Source: Nostoc sp. NMS2 (GTDB lineage Bacteria; Cyanobacteriota; Cyanobacteriia; Cyanobacteriales; Nostocaceae). From it: DNA of 64,000 nt. The stretch spans positions 1-64,000 of the forward strand of contig NZ_JABXKH010000049.1 in NCBI RefSeq assembly GCF_017115105.1. The letters run 5' to 3'. Under the pieces are notes generated by a model. It was given only the letters and a program-made list of their open reading frames with translations. It had not been told where the DNA came from and ran no database searches. The position numbers and the translations under genes were made by a program. How positions within the stretch are numbered: position 1 is the stretch's first letter; each line of letters opens with the position of its first letter. Below, piece after piece: positions 46,177 through 55,327 of this stretch.

Positions 46177-47199
46177 CTAAGGAATCATCGCTACCTTAAT
46201 TACCTGTCGCGCCTTCATCTCACAAAACACCTGTTCTAAATCTTTTAATGGCCGTTGTTCGCTAATAAGTAACTCAAAGGGAATTTTGCGACTAGCGATT
46301 AGTGCCAACGCCTCCCGCACATACTCTGGTGTATTGTGAAACACGCCTTTTATAGTCAGTTCGCTGTAGTGTAGCTGTTCTGTATTAACGGTAATAGTGG
46401 TATGCCGTGGACATCCACCGAATAAGTTAACTGTTGCACCAGGACGGGCGCAAGCGATCGCAGTTTCCCAAACACTTGGTACACCTGTGGCTTCAATCAC
46501 CACATCTGCGCCCCATCCTTGAGTAAGTTCTTTCACCACACTGGGAATATCCGGGATTTGATGATAATTAAAGGTCTGGGTTGCACCCAATTTCTGACCA
46601 ATTTCTAGCCGATGGTGATTACCTCCCCATAGCAACACCTCAGCTTTTTTGCTCAACGCCGCCACAAACATCAGCCCAATCGCCCCATCTCCTAAGACGA
46701 CTACTCGATCTTTGGGCTTGATATTAGAACGGGCTACACCATGCAACACACAAGCTAAGGGTTCCGTCATGGCTGCCAATTCCCACGGCAACTCATCGGG
46801 AATCTGCAACAAATTATGCTCTACTATCGGTGCGGGAATTTTCAAGTATTCCGCAAAGGTACCATTATTCCATGTTAGATTCGGACATAATGAATACTCT
46901 TGGCGTTGACAAAAAAAGCAATTCATGCATGGGGCAGAATTATTAGCGACAATGCGATCGCCCACTTGCCAATTTGTAACACCTGCTCCCAAGGCAACAA
47001 TTCGCCCAGCAGCTTCGTGACCGAAAAGTGTCGGCGGTTTCAACATCTTGGCATGACCACCACGCCGCCAGACTTTCAAGTCTGTACCACAAGTTGTTGC
47101 AGCCCCCACTTGAATAACAACTTCACCAGCCGCCGGAGTGGGATCAGTAACTTTTTCTAAGCGTAAATCTTCCCTACCATAAAGTAACGCTGCTAACAA
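46177..47199 (-). CDS. zinc-dependent medium-chain alcohol dehydrogenase
   Basis: A 340-residue MDR-type dehydrogenase. The catalytic zinc motif is TLFGHEAAGRIVALGAGV (His-Glu near 60). A structural-zinc-type Cys cluster follows (CMNCFFCQRQEYSLC), then a Rossmann fold (VVVLGDGAIGLMFVAALSKK near 170). It resembles threonine dehydrogenase, sorbitol dehydrogenase and galactitol-type enzymes that oxidise a secondary alcohol with NAD+. The substrate is not readable from sequence. No operon partner is visible. It starts at ATG 47199. Confidence 0.88.
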   Translation of the reverse strand: MLAALLYGREDLRLEKVTDPTPAAGEVVIQVGAATTCGTDLKVWRRGGHAKMLKPPTLFGHEAAGRIVALGAGVTNWQVGDRIVANNSAPCMNCFFCQRQEYSLCPNLTWNNGTFAEYLKIPAPIVEHNLLQIPDELPWELAAMTEPLACVLHGVARSNIKPKDRVVVLGDGAIGLMFVAALSKKAEVLLWGGNHHRLEIGQKLGATQTFNYHQIPDIPSVVKELTQGWGADVVIEATGVPSVWETAIACARPGATVNLFGGCPRHTTITVNTEQLHYSELTIKGVFHNTPEYVREALALIASRKIPFELLISEQRPLKDLEQVFCEMKARQVIKVAMIP

Positions 47200-47444
47200 A
47201 GCTTTAAACCTATTTAATTAGCTCCATCCGATTTTATCAGGTGGAGCTAATTGATAGGTATAAACTTATATCTTGCACCTAGCCCTGGCGAATATAATCA
47301 TGCCTCCGGCAGGCTGACGGGAAAGCGGCTATACAAACGAAGTCCGCCTGGTATTGTGAAGACAAACACAATATCAGGAATCAGACCGGAAGTCCGCACA
47401 GACAATTAAGCAAATCGGATTCTTATATAATTAGTGACATACTC

Positions 47445-48674
47445 CTACACTGATTGAGTACAATACAGTGTAGGCTTCTCACCAAATCCAGCTATTGCTT
47501 CGGATACTCGATGAGCTTTAAGAACGGAATGCCCTACCGCCCTATTCTTTATATTTATAGCTCCATTATGGTCACGGTCAAGACTGCACCCACAGTTAGG
47601 GCAATCGTGCCATCTTTCATGCAGCTTTTTAGGAACTTTCACGTTACAACCAGAACAATCTTGACTTGTGCCAGATGCAATAACTGTGATAACCAACAAA
47701 CCAGCATTTTCGGCTTTGTTTTTTAGTATCGACAGAAAGCTTGACCATCCAGCATCAAGTACAGACTTCGCCAATCGAGTACGTGCAAGTCCTTTAACGT
47801 TTAAATCTTCAACTGCAATAACATCATATTTTTTCAATAAATTGTTAGCAGTTTTGAAATGAAAATCTTTGCGTTTATCCGCAACTTTCTTGTGCTGCCT
47901 CCCCAATTGTTTTACTGCTTTCTTTCTTCGATTACTGCCAATATGCCGACGTGAAACACGTTTTTGAATGACTCGTAAACGTTTCTGAGATGAGCGGTAA
48001 TGTTGAGGGATTGCAACAGTTTCACCCACGGATGTGGTTAAGAATTCCTTTAAGCCAACATCAATTCCAGTTATAGAATCTGGGTTGAAGTCCGGTTTAG
48101 TAGTTGGAACTGTCGCATCTTCCAGGCTGAGGGTTATGTAATACCCATCCGCTTTTTTGGTTATAGATGCAGTCTTGATTTTGAATCCGGCGGGGGTAGA
48201 ACGATGCAAAACAACCTTAACCTTGCCAAACATTGGGAGATTAATTAGATTGCCTTGTATGCAAGTCTCTTTCATACTCGGATAAGTGAAAGTCCGATAA
48301 CGGTCACGAGCCTTAAATCTCGGTCTACCGCTACGTTTCCCGTTACTATCACCACCTAGAAAAAGGTCAAAAGTTTTCTTAACTCGTTTTACTACATCTT
48401 GGAGAACTTGCGAATAAATCTCACCGTAATGAGGATGAGTTTTCTTTAGTTCGGGAAGAGTTCTCTTTTGACTGTAGTAGTCAGGATTATCACGCAGGCG
48501 GGGAAGATGACAAACAAGAGGACAAGCGTTGACGGGACAACGATTTTGCTCATACCAGTTAAATCTGTCTGCCAGCAAATAGTTGTATTGAGCGCAAAGC
48601 ATAGATAACCATCTATCTATCTCTACGGCTTGTTGTTTTGTTGGGCGAAGTTTGTACTGGTATGCTGTTCTCAT
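47445..48674 (-). CDS. tnpB: RNA-guided endonuclease TnpB (IS200/IS605-type), copy 2
   Basis: A 409-residue TnpB with the same plan as copy 1: N-terminal [20 protein letters not shown], RuvC motifs [22 protein letters not shown] and [13 protein letters not shown]. The zinc ribbon is CSGCNVKV...CPNCGC. All catalytic acids are kept. The two proteins are clearly homologous over their full length but differ at many positions. The stop lies within the right-end hairpin. A TTGTTTTCCTCC stretch just after the start on the plus strand is the complement of a strong ribosome site (GGAGGAAAACAA). Confidence 0.92.
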   Translation of the reverse strand: MRTAYQYKLRPTKQQAVEIDRWLSMLCAQYNYLLADRFNWYEQNRCPVNACPLVCHLPRLRDNPDYYSQKRTLPELKKTHPHYGEIYSQVLQDVVKRVKKTFDLFLGGDSNGKRSGRPRFKARDRYRTFTYPSMKETCIQGNLINLPMFGKVKVVLHRSTPAGFKIKTASITKKADGYYITLSLEDATVPTTKPDFNPDSITGIDVGLKEFLTTSVGETVAIPQHYRSSQKRLRVIQKRVSRRHIGSNRRKKAVKQLGRQHKKVADKRKDFHFKTANNLLKKYDVIAVEDLNVKGLARTRLAKSVLDAGWSSFLSILKNKAENAGLLVITVIASGTSQDCSGCNVKVPKKLHERWHDCPNCGCSLDRDHNGAINIKNRAVGHSVLKAHRVSEAIAGFGEKPTLYCTQSV

Positions 48675-48730
48675 TTGTTTTCCTCCTTACAAATATGAGA
48701 ACATAAATATGTTCGCGTTGTGTACCAATA

Positions 48731-48901
48731 ATGAAAAAAGATTTACATGTAAGGTTGAGTGAACGCAGAATCAACAAGTTACGCTTATTGGCTATTGAAA
48801 AGGATAAGACTATTACTCAAATTATTGAAGAATTAATTGACACCTTGGGAGAGCCAACAATAAAGATTGGCAATTCGTCAGCGACCAACGTTTCTAATTG
48901 A
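48731..48901 (+). CDS. ribbon-helix-helix (CopG-like) protein linked to tnpB, copy 2
   Basis: A 56-residue protein, MKKDLHVRLSERRINKLRLL and onward. It has the beta strand DLHVRLS and two helices (INKLRLLAIEKD; TITQIIEELIDTL), the ribbon-helix-helix pattern. It is homologous to the protein at 25683-25850 over its whole length and shares the tail IKIGNSSATN. It is divergent from tnpB with 56 bp between starts, almost the same spacing as in copy 1. I infer an element-encoded DNA-binding regulator. The role is unproven. Confidence 0.75.
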   Translation: MKKDLHVRLSERRINKLRLLAIEKDKTITQIIEELIDTLGEPTIKIGNSSATNVSN

Positions 48902-49015
48902 ACTACGTTAAATATCGTTTGTTGGTCACTTCCTCATTGCCCATAATTCATCCCACACTGACTGAGTACAGTACAGGTGTGGGGCTTCTTCTGCTTCAAG
49001 CTAACGCCCAGTAGT

Positions 49016-49783
49016 TTAAGCTTTAACTTTAGCTTTTGACCAAACGCCGTTTTGATCTTCATCATATTGCTGATGAACAGACTCCCAGGCGGCTTGTTCG
49101 GCTGTGAACTCGTCATTTTTCTCATTGAAAACAGTGTTATAGCGCTCAATAAATGTGCGTTGAGCTTCATCAGAAAGATGAGCGCGAACTTCGGGAGACA
49201 AGTCTTGTGGGCTGTTGCATTGTCCAGGACAAGGGCGAGCAAAGGTTTTTTCGATCGTGTTAATTTCTTCGCCACCAGCACTTTCGAGTAGCAATTGAAA
49301 TTCACCAGTGCGATCGCTCGGAACTTCTGCCATCACTAAGAACTCGCCAGCTTGTAAGCGGGTTTGATAGATAGCTGCTTTCTCTTCTGGCATCCCCAAA
49401 GTGGTTAGAACCGATACTAGACCTGCACCTGCACTACCTGCGATCGCTCCACTTGCAGCCCCCAGCAGTACTGCACCAATAGGCCCTGCTGCTACAATTG
49501 GGCCGACAAATGGAATAAACAGTACGCCTACACCCGTGAGTAAGCTGAGAAAAGAACCAAACAATGAACCAAAAACCGCCCCTGTTCTCAAACCTCCCAG
49601 AATCACATCTTTTTTACTAATAAAGCCAGCGATTCTAGTTTCTGACTGGAAGTTTCTACCCATGACCGAAATATGATCTCTAGGTACACCCCTGTCTAGT
49701 AAACGTCGAATTACATCATCAATTTGCTTCTGTTCTTTAAATACAGCAGATATAGTACGTTCTGCTTTGTATACTTCTGTCAC
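49016..49783 (-). CDS. stress-type glycine-rich membrane protein with ChaB domain
   Basis: A 255-residue protein. The N-terminal part resembles cyanobacterial general-stress proteins: [20 protein letters not shown], then a glycine-rich hydrophobic segment ([20 protein letters not shown]... [14 protein letters not shown]). The C-terminal part resembles Cha[30 protein letters not shown] and [13 protein letters not shown]. ChaB was linked to cation transport control in E. coli, but its function is unclear. It is a fusion of two stress-linked modules. Dps is the next gene upstream on the same strand, which supports a stress role. Confidence 0.78.
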   Translation of the reverse strand: MTEVYKAERTISAVFKEQKQIDDVIRRLLDRGVPRDHISVMGRNFQSETRIAGFISKKDVILGGLRTGAVFGSLFGSFLSLLTGVGVLFIPFVGPIVAAGPIGAVLLGAASGAIAGSAGAGLVSVLTTLGMPEEKAAIYQTRLQAGEFLVMAEVPSDRTGEFQLLLESAGGEEINTIEKTFARPCPGQCNSPQDLSPEVRAHLSDEAQRTFIERYNTVFNEKNDEFTAEQAAWESVHQQYDEDQNGVWSKAKVKA

Positions 49784-49937
49784 TTAAATACGCTCCCTGT
49801 ATTATTTTGTTTTTGCCATTGATATCGTGAAGAGGTAGATGCAGGCAGATTAATTCTTTTACAACAGTTAGAAGGAAGATTGATTCCTCCTTCTAATTGG
49901 TTTCGCAAACACCCATTATTAACTCAGACGTTATGAG

Positions 49938-50477
49938 CTACACACCAACAGGAGTCTTAGCCCCTTCTGCTGGCTGTCTACCATCTGGGCCCAGTGCTTC
50001 GCCTTCAATAAATGAACGCAGCATCCAAGCCATTTCTTCATGTTGTTCCATAAGTCCAGTCAGAAAGTCAGCAGTTCCCTGATCGTGGAACTCATCACCA
50101 GACTGATCTACATGATCTCTTAAGTTACGAATAACCTGCTCGTGGTCTTCCACTAGATTAGCTACCATTCCCGTTGCTGTGGGAACACTACCAGCATGTT
50201 CCTTAAGAGTAGCAATCTTCAGAAATCCTTCCATTGTTCCAACTGGATAACCACCCAAAGCACGAACCCGCTCTGCCAAAGCATCAATATTTAGAGTCAG
50301 CTTTTGGTAGTGTTCTTCCCAAAGCTGATGCAAAGAGCGGAACTGAGGGCCAACGACATCCCAGTGATACTTTTTGGTTTTCACCAACAGTAGATAGGCA
50401 TCTGCCAAATCTTTATTTAACAGATTAATTACACCTTGACGCTGTTCTTCTGTCAACCCAATGTTTATCGCACGCAT
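49938..50477 (-). CDS. Dps-family ferritin-like DNA-protection protein
   Basis: About 179 residues of the Dps family. It has LLVKTKKYHWDVVGPQFRSL, HQLWEEHYQKLTLNIDALAE (ferroxidase His/Asp/Glu ligands at the dimer interface) and LVEDHEQVIRNLRDH. Dps forms a 12-subunit shell that oxidises iron with peroxide and shields DNA. The C-terminus (EGEALGPDGRQPAEGAKTP) is a flexible tail. Start at ATG 50477 (MRAINIGLTEEQ); seven more codons are open upstream. In cyanobacteria there are several Dps isoforms; I do not assign which. Confidence 0.88.
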   Translation of the reverse strand: MRAINIGLTEEQRQGVINLLNKDLADAYLLLVKTKKYHWDVVGPQFRSLHQLWEEHYQKLTLNIDALAERVRALGGYPVGTMEGFLKIATLKEHAGSVPTATGMVANLVEDHEQVIRNLRDHVDQSGDEFHDQGTADFLTGLMEQHEEMAWMLRSFIEGEALGPDGRQPAEGAKTPVGV

Positions 50478-50498
50478 TGTTTTTCCATCCCTAAGCAA

Positions 50499-50952
50499 AC
50501 TTATCTACTAACTTCTCAGATTTTATATACATTCCACATCAACCCAAGGAAACATTATCAGCTTAAATTAATTACCCATTTCTAATTATGCCTACGTCTT
50601 AATAGGTAGTATTAAGCCAATAGTCTAGTAATTAGCAACTTTAAACTCAAAGCATAATAATATTAAATGTGTAATATAGCAATCTTAAATGAGTTGTGAA
50701 AATGCGCGATGTCCAGATCCCCGACTTCTTCGAGAAGTCGGGGATCTAATTTTTCACGAATGATTTAAGATTGCTATAGTTAATTCAGAATTACGTAGAG
50801 CCTGCGGCATAGCTTCGCTTAACGCGGATGCCGGAGGCTCTATTACGAATTATTTAATTTGTCAGCCAGCTTAACATCAATAATTAGTAATGGGTCCTGC
50901 TTTTACACAATCACCCATTACTACCCAAAAATTGCCAGGACTATTAATTTAG
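50499..50952. other. intergenic region with family E repeat
   Basis: It has a complete MITE-like element at 50675-50779 and a TAGAGCCT...AGGCTCTA inverted repeat at about 50798-50842 related to the 16.2-kb repeats. No gene is seen. Confidence 0.55.
50675..50779. repeat. MITE-like element, family E (complete copy)
   Basis: Ends TATAGCAATCTTAAAT and ATTTAAGATTGCTATA are inverted repeats. The centre is a long perfect palindrome, GATCCCCGACTTCTTCGAGA and onward (50717-50748). Partial copies are at 9195-9261 and 41759-41806; the palindrome alone is at 19920-19952 and 62561-62595. Confidence 0.78.
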
Positions 50953-51309
50953 TTACTTACCTGTAACTTTTTCCAAGACATTCTTTATATTTTCTTCCAC
51001 AGAGGTTGCACCCTGTGAATTTTCAGGACGCTTCTGCTTATCAATATCAGCATCTCCCTGAACCTCATTGAGTCCTTTGTTTGACTCCTTTTGAACCTTT
51101 TCCAATCCTGCTGGTGGTTGTTGAGCAGCTTCGTCAGTTTTGCGTTGAATATCAAGCAGTTGTGTAGTACCTTCGGTAGGGTCACTTTGGTAGCTATTGA
51201 TCGCAAAAGCAGGAAAAGCACTAGATAACAATAGTAAGGCGCAAGTAAAAGCCACAACTAGAAAACGTACTGGACTTAAGACAGATAAAACAGAAGCAAT
51301 AATCTTCAT
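50953..51309 (-). CDS. small exported protein, low-temperature-induced-like
   Basis: A 118-residue protein with a clear signal peptide (VVAFTCALLLLSSAFPAFA). The mature part is short, polar and rich in Lys, Glu, Gln and Asp, with the ending SVEENIKNVLEKVTGK. It resembles exported, intrinsically disordered stress proteins of Nostoc that are described as low-temperature-induced; this is a resemblance only. It is next to Dps and the ChaB fusion, which supports a stress role. Confidence 0.65.
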   Translation of the reverse strand: MKIIASVLSVLSPVRFLVVAFTCALLLLSSAFPAFAINSYQSDPTEGTTQLLDIQRKTDEAAQQPPAGLEKVQKESNKGLNEVQGDADIDKQKRPENSQGATSVEENIKNVLEKVTGK

Positions 51310-51832
51310 TGGAAATCCTCGATAACAGCTTTAACAACGCAGAAGTTTCACTGAAAGAGCGGAAGCTTATAACTTTATTTGGCAAATTTAAGCAATAATA
51401 AAACTAGCAAGCAACGCTTCAATCTGGAAGCTCTTGTAAAACGAACCTGACCAAGAATTGTCTTTAGATTTCTGCATAGAATCAATAAGGGATAATAAGC
51501 AAATACCACCTTAATTCTGTAGCAAAATTCTTACATTTAATATTGACATTCTTTTCTCAAGGTTGCCTGTTTCTACTTGTACTTGGAAAATACTAAAGCC
51601 TGCATCAATCTCTAGAATGAACTTTCCTATATCTGTGGTTGCAATAAAAATCAGTCTCTAGATATATCGACTTAATATAGTTGTCGCAGCTTAATGAGTC
51701 TGGGATTTATGTTCAGTTAGCTCGAATTTATCCAATCAAAGCACTTTCACACGTATGCACCTTATAGGATATTTGTAAAGTATAAATTTATATAAATTTT
51801 CCCCTTAAAAAAGAGGGAAAATAAATCTTTTT
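51310..51832. other. intergenic region, AT-rich
   Basis: No gene, repeat or clear hairpin stands out in about 520 bp. It probably holds the promoter of the small exported protein gene and the 3' end of the ligase transcript. Confidence 0.4.
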
Positions 51833-52933
51833 TTAAACTTGATAAGTCTGCCTTATTACCTCTTCTATTGAACTTACATGATTGAACATTTGTATTAATT
51901 CATGGGATCTTGTTTGTCGCTTCGCCAGCAGTACTTTTAAGCGCATTAAATAATGAACATCTGGGTCATTTCCCAAGGCAACTTCGGCTGCTTGCAAGAC
52001 TTTTGTCGCATTCTCAAAAATATCCTCGTTGTCAAAACCTTCTTTTGCAGAAATTTGATGTAATGCTGCATCGGGTATAGTTGCTCTACCGAGCAAGGTT
52101 TTATCTAACACCAAACCTTTCAGTAATGTCAGTAAAGACGCATAGATCAAAAAATCATCACAACTATCACAAGCCTTAAATTCAATGCGTCCCACTTCAG
52201 CCGGGATGCGGGCGATTTTTGTTAGCGAAGGTATACTATTAATCAGTTGTTCTTCTTTCTGAACAAAAACTAAGGCTGCGGGTCTTTTTCCGGTTCTGAT
52301 AAACGTTCGTACCGATAACCCATCCCATAAACCTCCGTTATAAAAAGGAGAACTATAACTAAAAGGGACGATATAGGGACTGTAATAAGTTAGCTTTTTG
52401 CCAATATCAATCACACTTTCAGTAGACAAATCTGCCACTGAAATATTTAAATCTGGCCCATAAGACACCATGTGAATATTAGCAGTTTGTTCATCAGGAT
52501 AAGCCTCTAGCTGTTTGATTTCATAATCATTTAATGGAGGCTGAGGCTCAAAAGCCGGATTGTAAGGATTAAAACTGACCAAAACAGGTGATAAGCCAAA
52601 GTTAGCAGCAACTTCACGTAGTAAGTGAAAACTTTCTGATAATTCTGTAATAGCGCCTTGAATATCAGAATGGATAGTTGTTCTAATTTCAATACCTTTA
52701 ACATGACAGTCTATCACTTCATCGGAATCTGCAAATCTTTCAAATCCTTCAATGTACCATCTCTTCATTTTAATACCCGCATCACCTACGCGCAGTTGAG
52801 GATAGTCGCTGGGATATGTGGGTAGCTTTTCAATAATTTGATTAAAATCAGCAAATTTTGTGTGGGAAAAATCAGCAAATTTTCCTTCTTTGTTTAGGAA
52901 AGCGACTTCATGCTCAATGCCAAAGAAAAACAT
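51833..52933 (-). CDS. glutamate-cysteine ligase-like enzyme (GCS2-type)
   Basis: A 366-residue protein starting MFFFGIEHEVAFLNKEGKFA; the FGIEHE motif is the opening of the GCS2 fold. It continues with GIEIRTTIHSDIQGAITELS and VSFNPYNPAF. The C-terminus has GRIEFKACDSCDDFLIYASL. Members join glutamate to amines or amino acids using ATP; some make gamma-glutamylcysteine. It differs from the main cyanobacterial GshA, as I remember it, in the N-terminal signature, so it may be a paralogue with another acceptor. Confidence 0.7.
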   Translation of the reverse strand: MFFFGIEHEVAFLNKEGKFADFSHTKFADFNQIIEKLPTYPSDYPQLRVGDAGIKMKRWYIEGFERFADSDEVIDCHVKGIEIRTTIHSDIQGAITELSESFHLLREVAANFGLSPVLVSFNPYNPAFEPQPPLNDYEIKQLEAYPDEQTANIHMVSYGPDLNISVADLSTESVIDIGKKLTYYSPYIVPFSYSSPFYNGGLWDGLSVRTFIRTGKRPAALVFVQKEEQLINSIPSLTKIARIPAEVGRIEFKACDSCDDFLIYASLLTLLKGLVLDKTLLGRATIPDAALHQISAKEGFDNEDIFENATKVLQAAEVALGNDPDVHYLMRLKVLLAKRQTRSHELIQMFNHVSSIEEVIRQTYQV

Positions 52934-53201
52934 TATCTATACCTTTATTGCTTAGAATTAACCTAATCTAACTAATAAATATTTCCAAAAATTAAATATG
53001 CTTTATCCAGAACCCTTGTATAGAGGTATCACGAATATTTGAGATACTCCAATCGAATTCACTTTAACTATAAAAATTCTCAATAATCGGATAAATGAAT
53101 TTTACCCTAAGATTGGCTTTGTGCGATTTGAAAACCTTTCTGATTTATTTTTCTGTGTTGCCGTCACTATCTTCCTAGTCGCTGGGTAGGGTAGCTTAGT
53201 A
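52934..53201. other. divergent promoter region
   Basis: The 268 bp between two divergent genes are AT-rich and likely hold promoters for both. No named motif is clear. Confidence 0.35.
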
Positions 53202-53900
53202 ATGACTGAGGAAAGCTTGAGACGTGAGTTTATGACAAGTACCGTTCAATCCCCCTACAGCAGCGAACAGATTGCCGCTTGGTTGCGTGGGCTGCTCACC
53301 ATTGCTTGGGCAGATGGTAATTTTGATGCCCAAGAACAGGAATTAATAGCCAGCATCACCAAAGATGAATTGGCTCCTAAGATGAAATGGGACTCACTAG
53401 AGGTAATTACGCCAGAAGAATTAGCCGCAGTGTTGGGTAAAGGTACACCAGCCGCAGAAAATTTCTTAAGGACAGCGATAATGGTAGCGATCGCAGATGG
53501 CACTTATTCTCCCAGCGAAGATGAGGTTCTACAAGAGTTCTGCCAAGCCTTAGAACAGCCAGAGAATTTACTAGAAGCCCTTCGCCACACCCTAGAGAAC
53601 CCACAACAAGTGATCCCTGCTATTGCACTTACAAAGCGTCAAATTAATGCACTACACCCCCTGCGCGACTGGCTCGATGGGCTAGATATCCAAGACCCAA
53701 GAGTAGCCCGCTTTTTGTGTAAAATGATTCCCTCCCAGTGTCCCTTTGAGCGGGATGTCACCTTATTTGGACGTAAGATTGTCCATATCCCGCCAATGTG
53801 TAAAATTAACCCCTTGTATGAGCAACTGGTAGGCTTACGTTTCCGCGCCCTTTCTTATCTAGCTGATAAATGTGGTGAAGATGTTTCACCATATATTTAG
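53202..53900 (+). CDS. TerB-like domain fused to Mo-dependent nitrogenase C-terminal domain
   Basis: A 232-residue protein in two parts. The first (about 15-120) is TerB-like: LLTIAWADGNFDAQEQELIA and VAIADGTYSPSEDEVLQEFC, two helical acidic repeats like those in tellurite-resistance proteins. The second (about 160-232) matches the Mo-nitro_C domain of cyanobacteria, with RVARFLCKMIPSQCPFERDV, VHIPPMCKINPLYEQLVGLR and FRALSYLADKCGEDVSPYI. Despite the domain name, this is not a nitrogenase. The Cys residues suggest metal binding. A start at ATG 53232 is also possible. Function is unknown. Confidence 0.8.
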   Translation: MTEESLRREFMTSTVQSPYSSEQIAAWLRGLLTIAWADGNFDAQEQELIASITKDELAPKMKWDSLEVITPEELAAVLGKGTPAAENFLRTAIMVAIADGTYSPSEDEVLQEFCQALEQPENLLEALRHTLENPQQVIPAIALTKRQINALHPLRDWLDGLDIQDPRVARFLCKMIPSQCPFERDVTLFGRKIVHIPPMCKINPLYEQLVGLRFRALSYLADKCGEDVSPYI

Positions 53901-53910
53901 TTAGAGTTAG

Positions 53911-53950
53911 GAGTGAGGAGTAAAGAGTTATAATTTGTAACTCCTCACTC
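53911..53950. terminator. hairpin between the TerB fusion and obg
   Basis: GAGTGAGGAGT (53911-53921) and ACTCCTCACTC (53940-53950) form a perfect 11-base stem with an AT-rich loop, just after the stop of the TerB fusion gene. No T-run follows, so it may be a repeat hairpin that also slows transcription. Confidence 0.5.
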
Positions 53951-53967
53951 TTCACTATCATTTAAGT

Positions 53968-54996
53968 ATGCAATTTATCGATCAAGCAAAAATTGAAGTT
54001 GAAGCTGGTAAGGGCGGCGATGGTATTGTCGCCTTCCGGCGAGAGAAATACGTGCCGACTGGTGGCCCCTCTGGTGGTAATGGAGGACGAGGCGGTTCGG
54101 TATTTTTCGTAGCCGACGAAAACCTACAAACCTTGCTGGACTTCAGATACAATCATCGCTTTCAGGCAGAAAAAGGGACTCGTGGTGGGCCAAATAACTG
54201 CACTGGGGCAGGAGGAAAAGATTTAATCATTGAAGTTCCTTGTGGTACAACCATTTATGATGCTGAAACTGGCGAATTGCTGGGGGATTTAATTGAGCCT
54301 AAGCAGACTTTGCGGATTGCTCAAGGTGGTAAAGGCGGATTAGGAAATCAGCATTTCTTGAGTAACCGTAACCGCGCCCCAGAATACGCCCTCCCCGGAT
54401 TACCAGGGGAAATCAAGCAGTTGCGTCTAGAGTTAAAACTTTTGGCAGAAGTGGGGATTATTGGCTTACCAAATGCTGGTAAATCCACTTTAATTTCATC
54501 TTTATCAGCTGCACGTCCGAAAATTGCCGACTATCCTTTTACTACCCTGATCCCAAATTTGGGTGTAGTGCGAAAACCAACTGGCGATGGTACTGTTTTC
54601 GCCGACATTCCCGGACTAATTGAAGGAGCAGCTCACGGGGCTGGATTAGGGCATGATTTCTTGCGCCATATCGAGCGCACGCGAGTGCTACTTCACTTGA
54701 TTGATGCCACTAGTGATGATGTGGTTAGAGATTACAACACAATTAAGGAAGAATTACAAGCCTATGGACGGGGTTTAGCAGAACGCCCGCAAATTTTGGC
54801 GCTGAACAAAATTGATGCAGTAGATCGGGAAACTGTCGATTTGGAGGCGTTAGCTACCCAACTTAATCATCTCTCTTACGCCCCGGTTTTTGTAATTTCA
54901 GCAGTTACTCGCACCGGGTTAGAGCCGATGTTACAAGAAATCTGGGGAATTCTCGACCAAATGAAGGTTCCTCAAGAAGTGGAGGCATTGAGATAA
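53968..54996 (+). CDS. obgE: GTPase Obg
   Basis: A 342-residue protein with the Obg glycine-rich N-domain ([31 protein letters not shown]) and a G domain. G-domain motifs are [13 protein letters not shown] (G1, near 166), [13 protein letters not shown] (G3) and [10 protein letters not shown] (G4). Obg binds the 50S subunit and works in ribosome assembly and stress response. It lacks the longer C-terminal extension found in some bacteria, which is normal in cyanobacteria. Separated from the TerB fusion gene by a hairpin. Confidence 0.95.
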   Translation: MQFIDQAKIEVEAGKGGDGIVAFRREKYVPTGGPSGGNGGRGGSVFFVADENLQTLLDFRYNHRFQAEKGTRGGPNNCTGAGGKDLIIEVPCGTTIYDAETGELLGDLIEPKQTLRIAQGGKGGLGNQHFLSNRNRAPEYALPGLPGEIKQLRLELKLLAEVGIIGLPNAGKSTLISSLSAARPKIADYPFTTLIPNLGVVRKPTGDGTVFADIPGLIEGAAHGAGLGHDFLRHIERTRVLLHLIDATSDDVVRDYNTIKEELQAYGRGLAERPQILALNKIDAVDRETVDLEALATQLNHLSYAPVFVISAVTRTGLEPMLQEIWGILDQMKVPQEVEALR

Positions 54997-55327
54997 TTTG
55001 TAATTCGTAATTCGTAATTCGTAATTACTACTTCATTGACAGGAAAGACCAAATATAGATGATTTGAAAAACTGTATCTGTCGTAGGGGCAATTCGTGAA
55101 TTGTCCCTACAGCGAGGTCTATTTTCCATCAAAGAATGATTAATAAAGGCAAGCTTTGGTTCAATACTTCTGCATAGGTTTTTTGTAGGAAGTAGTAATT
55201 TATGACAGCAATACAACAAGAAATCATGGTAAGCTTTGATTTTTACTCACCTTTATATCTACTTTATAAATAGCATCTAAATATTAAAATATCTTAATAT
55301 ATTAAGTGTTACTTTTTTAGCACCCTA
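54997..55327. other. intergenic region with repeats
   Basis: Heptamer run GTAATTC (about 55003-55028). A repeat with ATTGACAGGAAAGACC (about 55032-55075), an inverted form of the element near 3895 and 45985. A copy of the GTAGGGGCAATTC palindrome (55083-55110). No gene is seen. Confidence 0.55.

Larger units (their letters stand above)
47434..48985 (-). mobile_element. IS200/IS605-group element, tnpB only (IS1341-like), copy 2
   Basis: On the minus strand the left end is a hairpin (CCCCACACCTG...CAGTGTGGG, 48949-48985). The right end is a hairpin (CCTACACTG...CAGTGTAGG, about 47441-47475) followed by GTATGTCAC, as in copy 1. It contains tnpB and a divergent ribbon-helix-helix gene and no tnpA. 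It is a diverged relative of copy 1, so the two came from separate insertions. End positions are estimates. Confidence 0.72.
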
